From NCBI RefSeq assembly GCF_003054025.1, contig NZ_QBKG01000021.1, forward strand, positions 1-33,199: DNA of 33,199 bases, given 5' to 3'. The stretch comes from Capnocytophaga leadbetteri. GTDB lineage: Bacteria; Bacteroidota; Bacteroidia; Flavobacteriales; Flavobacteriaceae. Made by a program: the position numbers and the translations under genes. The notes under the pieces were generated by a model, which was not told the DNA's origin, did not search any database, and saw only the letters and a list, made by a program, of their open reading frames with translations. Positions 32,109-33,199 of this stretch are shown in pieces. The number at the start of each line of letters is the position of its first letter. Positions within the stretch are counted from its first letter, which is position 1.

Positions 32109-33017
32109 ATGGCGTACAAAAATGTTTTAGAACTTATCGGGCATACACCCGAAGTGAAAATCAACAGATTGTTTGGCGAAAAAGCCAACGTATTTATTAA
32201 ATTGGAGCGTTTGAACCCCGGTGGGAGTATCAAAGACCGTATCGCACTCGCAATGATAGAAGATGCTGAAGCTAAAGGTATCCTTAAAAAAGATACCGTA
32301 ATAGTTGAGCCTACCTCAGGCAATACAGGGGTGGGATTGGCACTTGTAGCAGCAGTAAAAGGCTATAAGCTGATAGTAGTAATGCCAGAATCGATGAGTA
32401 TAGAACGTCGTAGATTAGTGGCTGCTTACGGAGCTGAAGTGGTGCTTACTCCTAAAGAAAAAGGTACTGGCGGAGCAGTAGCTAAAGCACTTGAGCTTGC
32501 GGCTGAACACCCTAACTATTGGGTGCCTCAGCAGTTCCAAAATCCTGCAAATCCTGCGGTACACGAAGCTACAACAGCACAAGAAATCTTACAATCATTC
32601 CCAGAAGGGTTTGACTATTTTATAACAGGAGTAGGTACAGGAGGTCACATCTCTGGAATATCAAAAGTACTTAAGCAACACTTCCCTAACCTTAAAACAG
32701 TAGCTGTAGAACCTGACCAATCAGCGGTGCTAAGTGGAGGTAAACCAGGTCCTCACGCCTTGCAAGGCTTAGGAACAGGCTTTATACCTAATAACTATAA
32801 TCCTGCGGTAGTAGATGAAGTTATTGCTATCTCAAAAGAAGAAGCATACGACTATGCGCGCCGTCTTGCTAAACAAGAAGGTATTTTGGCAGGTATTTCT
32901 ACAGGGGCAGCCTTAGCAGCAGTAGCCAAAGTGCTTGAAAAACATCCTAATGCTCGTATCCTAACCGTAAACTATGATACCGGTGAACGCTACTGGTCTG
33001 TAGAAGGACTTTATTAG
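32109..33017 (+). CDS. cysM: O-acetylserine sulfhydrylase (cysteine synthase)
   Basis: A 302-residue PLP enzyme that replaces the acetyl group of O-acetylserine with sulfide to give cysteine. The PLP lysine is Lys42 in [10 protein letters not shown], the substrate loop is PTSGNTG (68-74), the phosphate-binding loop [11 protein letters not shown], and GISTGAA lies near the C-terminus. Length fits the short CysK/CysM group. The choice between CysK and CysM cannot be made by eye, and the symbol is provisional. It is co-transcribed with cysE and so under the same attenuator. CysE and CysK-type proteins often form the cysteine synthase complex. Confidence 0.95.
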   Translation: MAYKNVLELIGHTPEVKINRLFGEKANVFIKLERLNPGGSIKDRIALAMIEDAEAKGILKKDTVIVEPTSGNTGVGLALVAAVKGYKLIVVMPESMSIERRRLVAAYGAEVVLTPKEKGTGGAVAKALELAAEHPNYWVPQQFQNPANPAVHEATTAQEILQSFPEGFDYFITGVGTGGHISGISKVLKQHFPNLKTVAVEPDQSAVLSGGKPGPHALQGLGTGFIPNNYNPAVVDEVIAISKEEAYDYARRLAKQEGILAGISTGAALAAVAKVLEKHPNARILTVNYDTGERYWSVEGLY

Positions 33018-33042
33018 TGCATAGCCTTTGGCTATTAGTTAT

Positions 33043-33078
33043 AAAAAAACAGTTGGATATTTTCCAACTGCTTTTTTT
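33043..33078 (+). terminator. terminator of the cysE-cysM operon
   Basis: The 8-bp stem CAGTTGGA/TCCAACTG (33050-33057 with 33063-33070), an A-run before and TTTTTTT after. A smaller hairpin ATAGCC-TTT-GGCTAT (33021-33035) precedes it. Confidence 0.9.
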
Positions 33079-33199
33079 ATGGCTAATCACTAATGATTTA
33101 ATATTGAAGCTGTTTAAACTTTTTCCTATAATAAAATAAAAGTTCCCGAAAATTAGTAATTTTGTGTTTGAGAAAAAAAGAACACCAAAATTCAAGAAC
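33079..33199. other. AT-rich end of the window
   Basis: No gene is visible. TAATTTTG at 33157-33164 fits a -7 box and could start a gene just beyond the window, but no good -33 box precedes it. Confidence 0.4.

Overview
The window reads as chromosome of a member of the Bacteroidota, family Flavobacteriaceae, most probably Capnocytophaga or a close relative (inferred from gene content and style, not from a database search). The support is: promoters of the Bacteroidota type (TTTG, 19-20 bases, TAnnTTTG), almost no Shine-Dalgarno sequences, AT-rich gaps, lipoproteins with early lipobox cysteines, a bacillithiol gene (bshC), a deoxyhypusine-synthase-like gene, and a MoxR/DUF58/BatA cluster. Most of it is ordinary housekeeping DNA; I see no prophage, insertion sequence, CRISPR array or rRNA.

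Layout. 1-600: gene-free, with two families of short degenerate tandem repeats. 600-1045: a tRNA operon (Ser-GCT, Pro-TGG, Arg-TCT) with its own promoter and terminator. 1169-5822: moxR, DUF58, a two-domain membrane protein and batA, closed by a strong terminator. 5844-7300: lipA on the minus strand, then about 560 bases holding an 18-base palindrome in the lipA promoter, an 11-base repeat array, a long imperfect hairpin and a short promoter-bearing ORF. 7304-11315: fumC, a TRL-like lipoprotein, a second lipoprotein and a sulfatase. 11312-13491 (minus): a serine beta-lactamase-fold protein and sucD. 13721-15024: panD and a UPF0104-type membrane protein. 14954-17531 (minus): comM/yifB, a lipoprotein and a small membrane protein. 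18003-18076: tRNA-Met. 18198-22746: murB, a family-2 glycosyltransferase, cysS and a deoxyhypusine-synthase-like gene. 22807-26326: a methyltransferase-like gene, an SprT-like gene, a mannose-1-phosphate guanylyltransferase, a retropepsin-like protease and rsmE. 26462-28768: a small acidic protein, bshC and yraN. 28859-31027: an ACT-like protein and gltX. 31039-33078: cysE and cysM behind an attenuator.

The most interesting signal is the 31039-31241 leader of cysE-cysM. It has a canonical promoter, a 24-codon leader ORF with adjacent Cys codons (TGT TGC), a small hairpin, a 9-bp antiterminator pairing, and an intrinsic terminator that ends 4 bases before the cysE start codon. Together these look like a complete cysteine-responsive transcription attenuator. 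Thiol supply recurs nearby: cysS uses cysteine, bshC attaches it to make bacillithiol, and cysE-cysM make it. Other points of note are an rsmE terminator buried in the coding end of the gene facing it, an apparently leaderless SprT-like gene, and three families of dispersed intergenic repeats.
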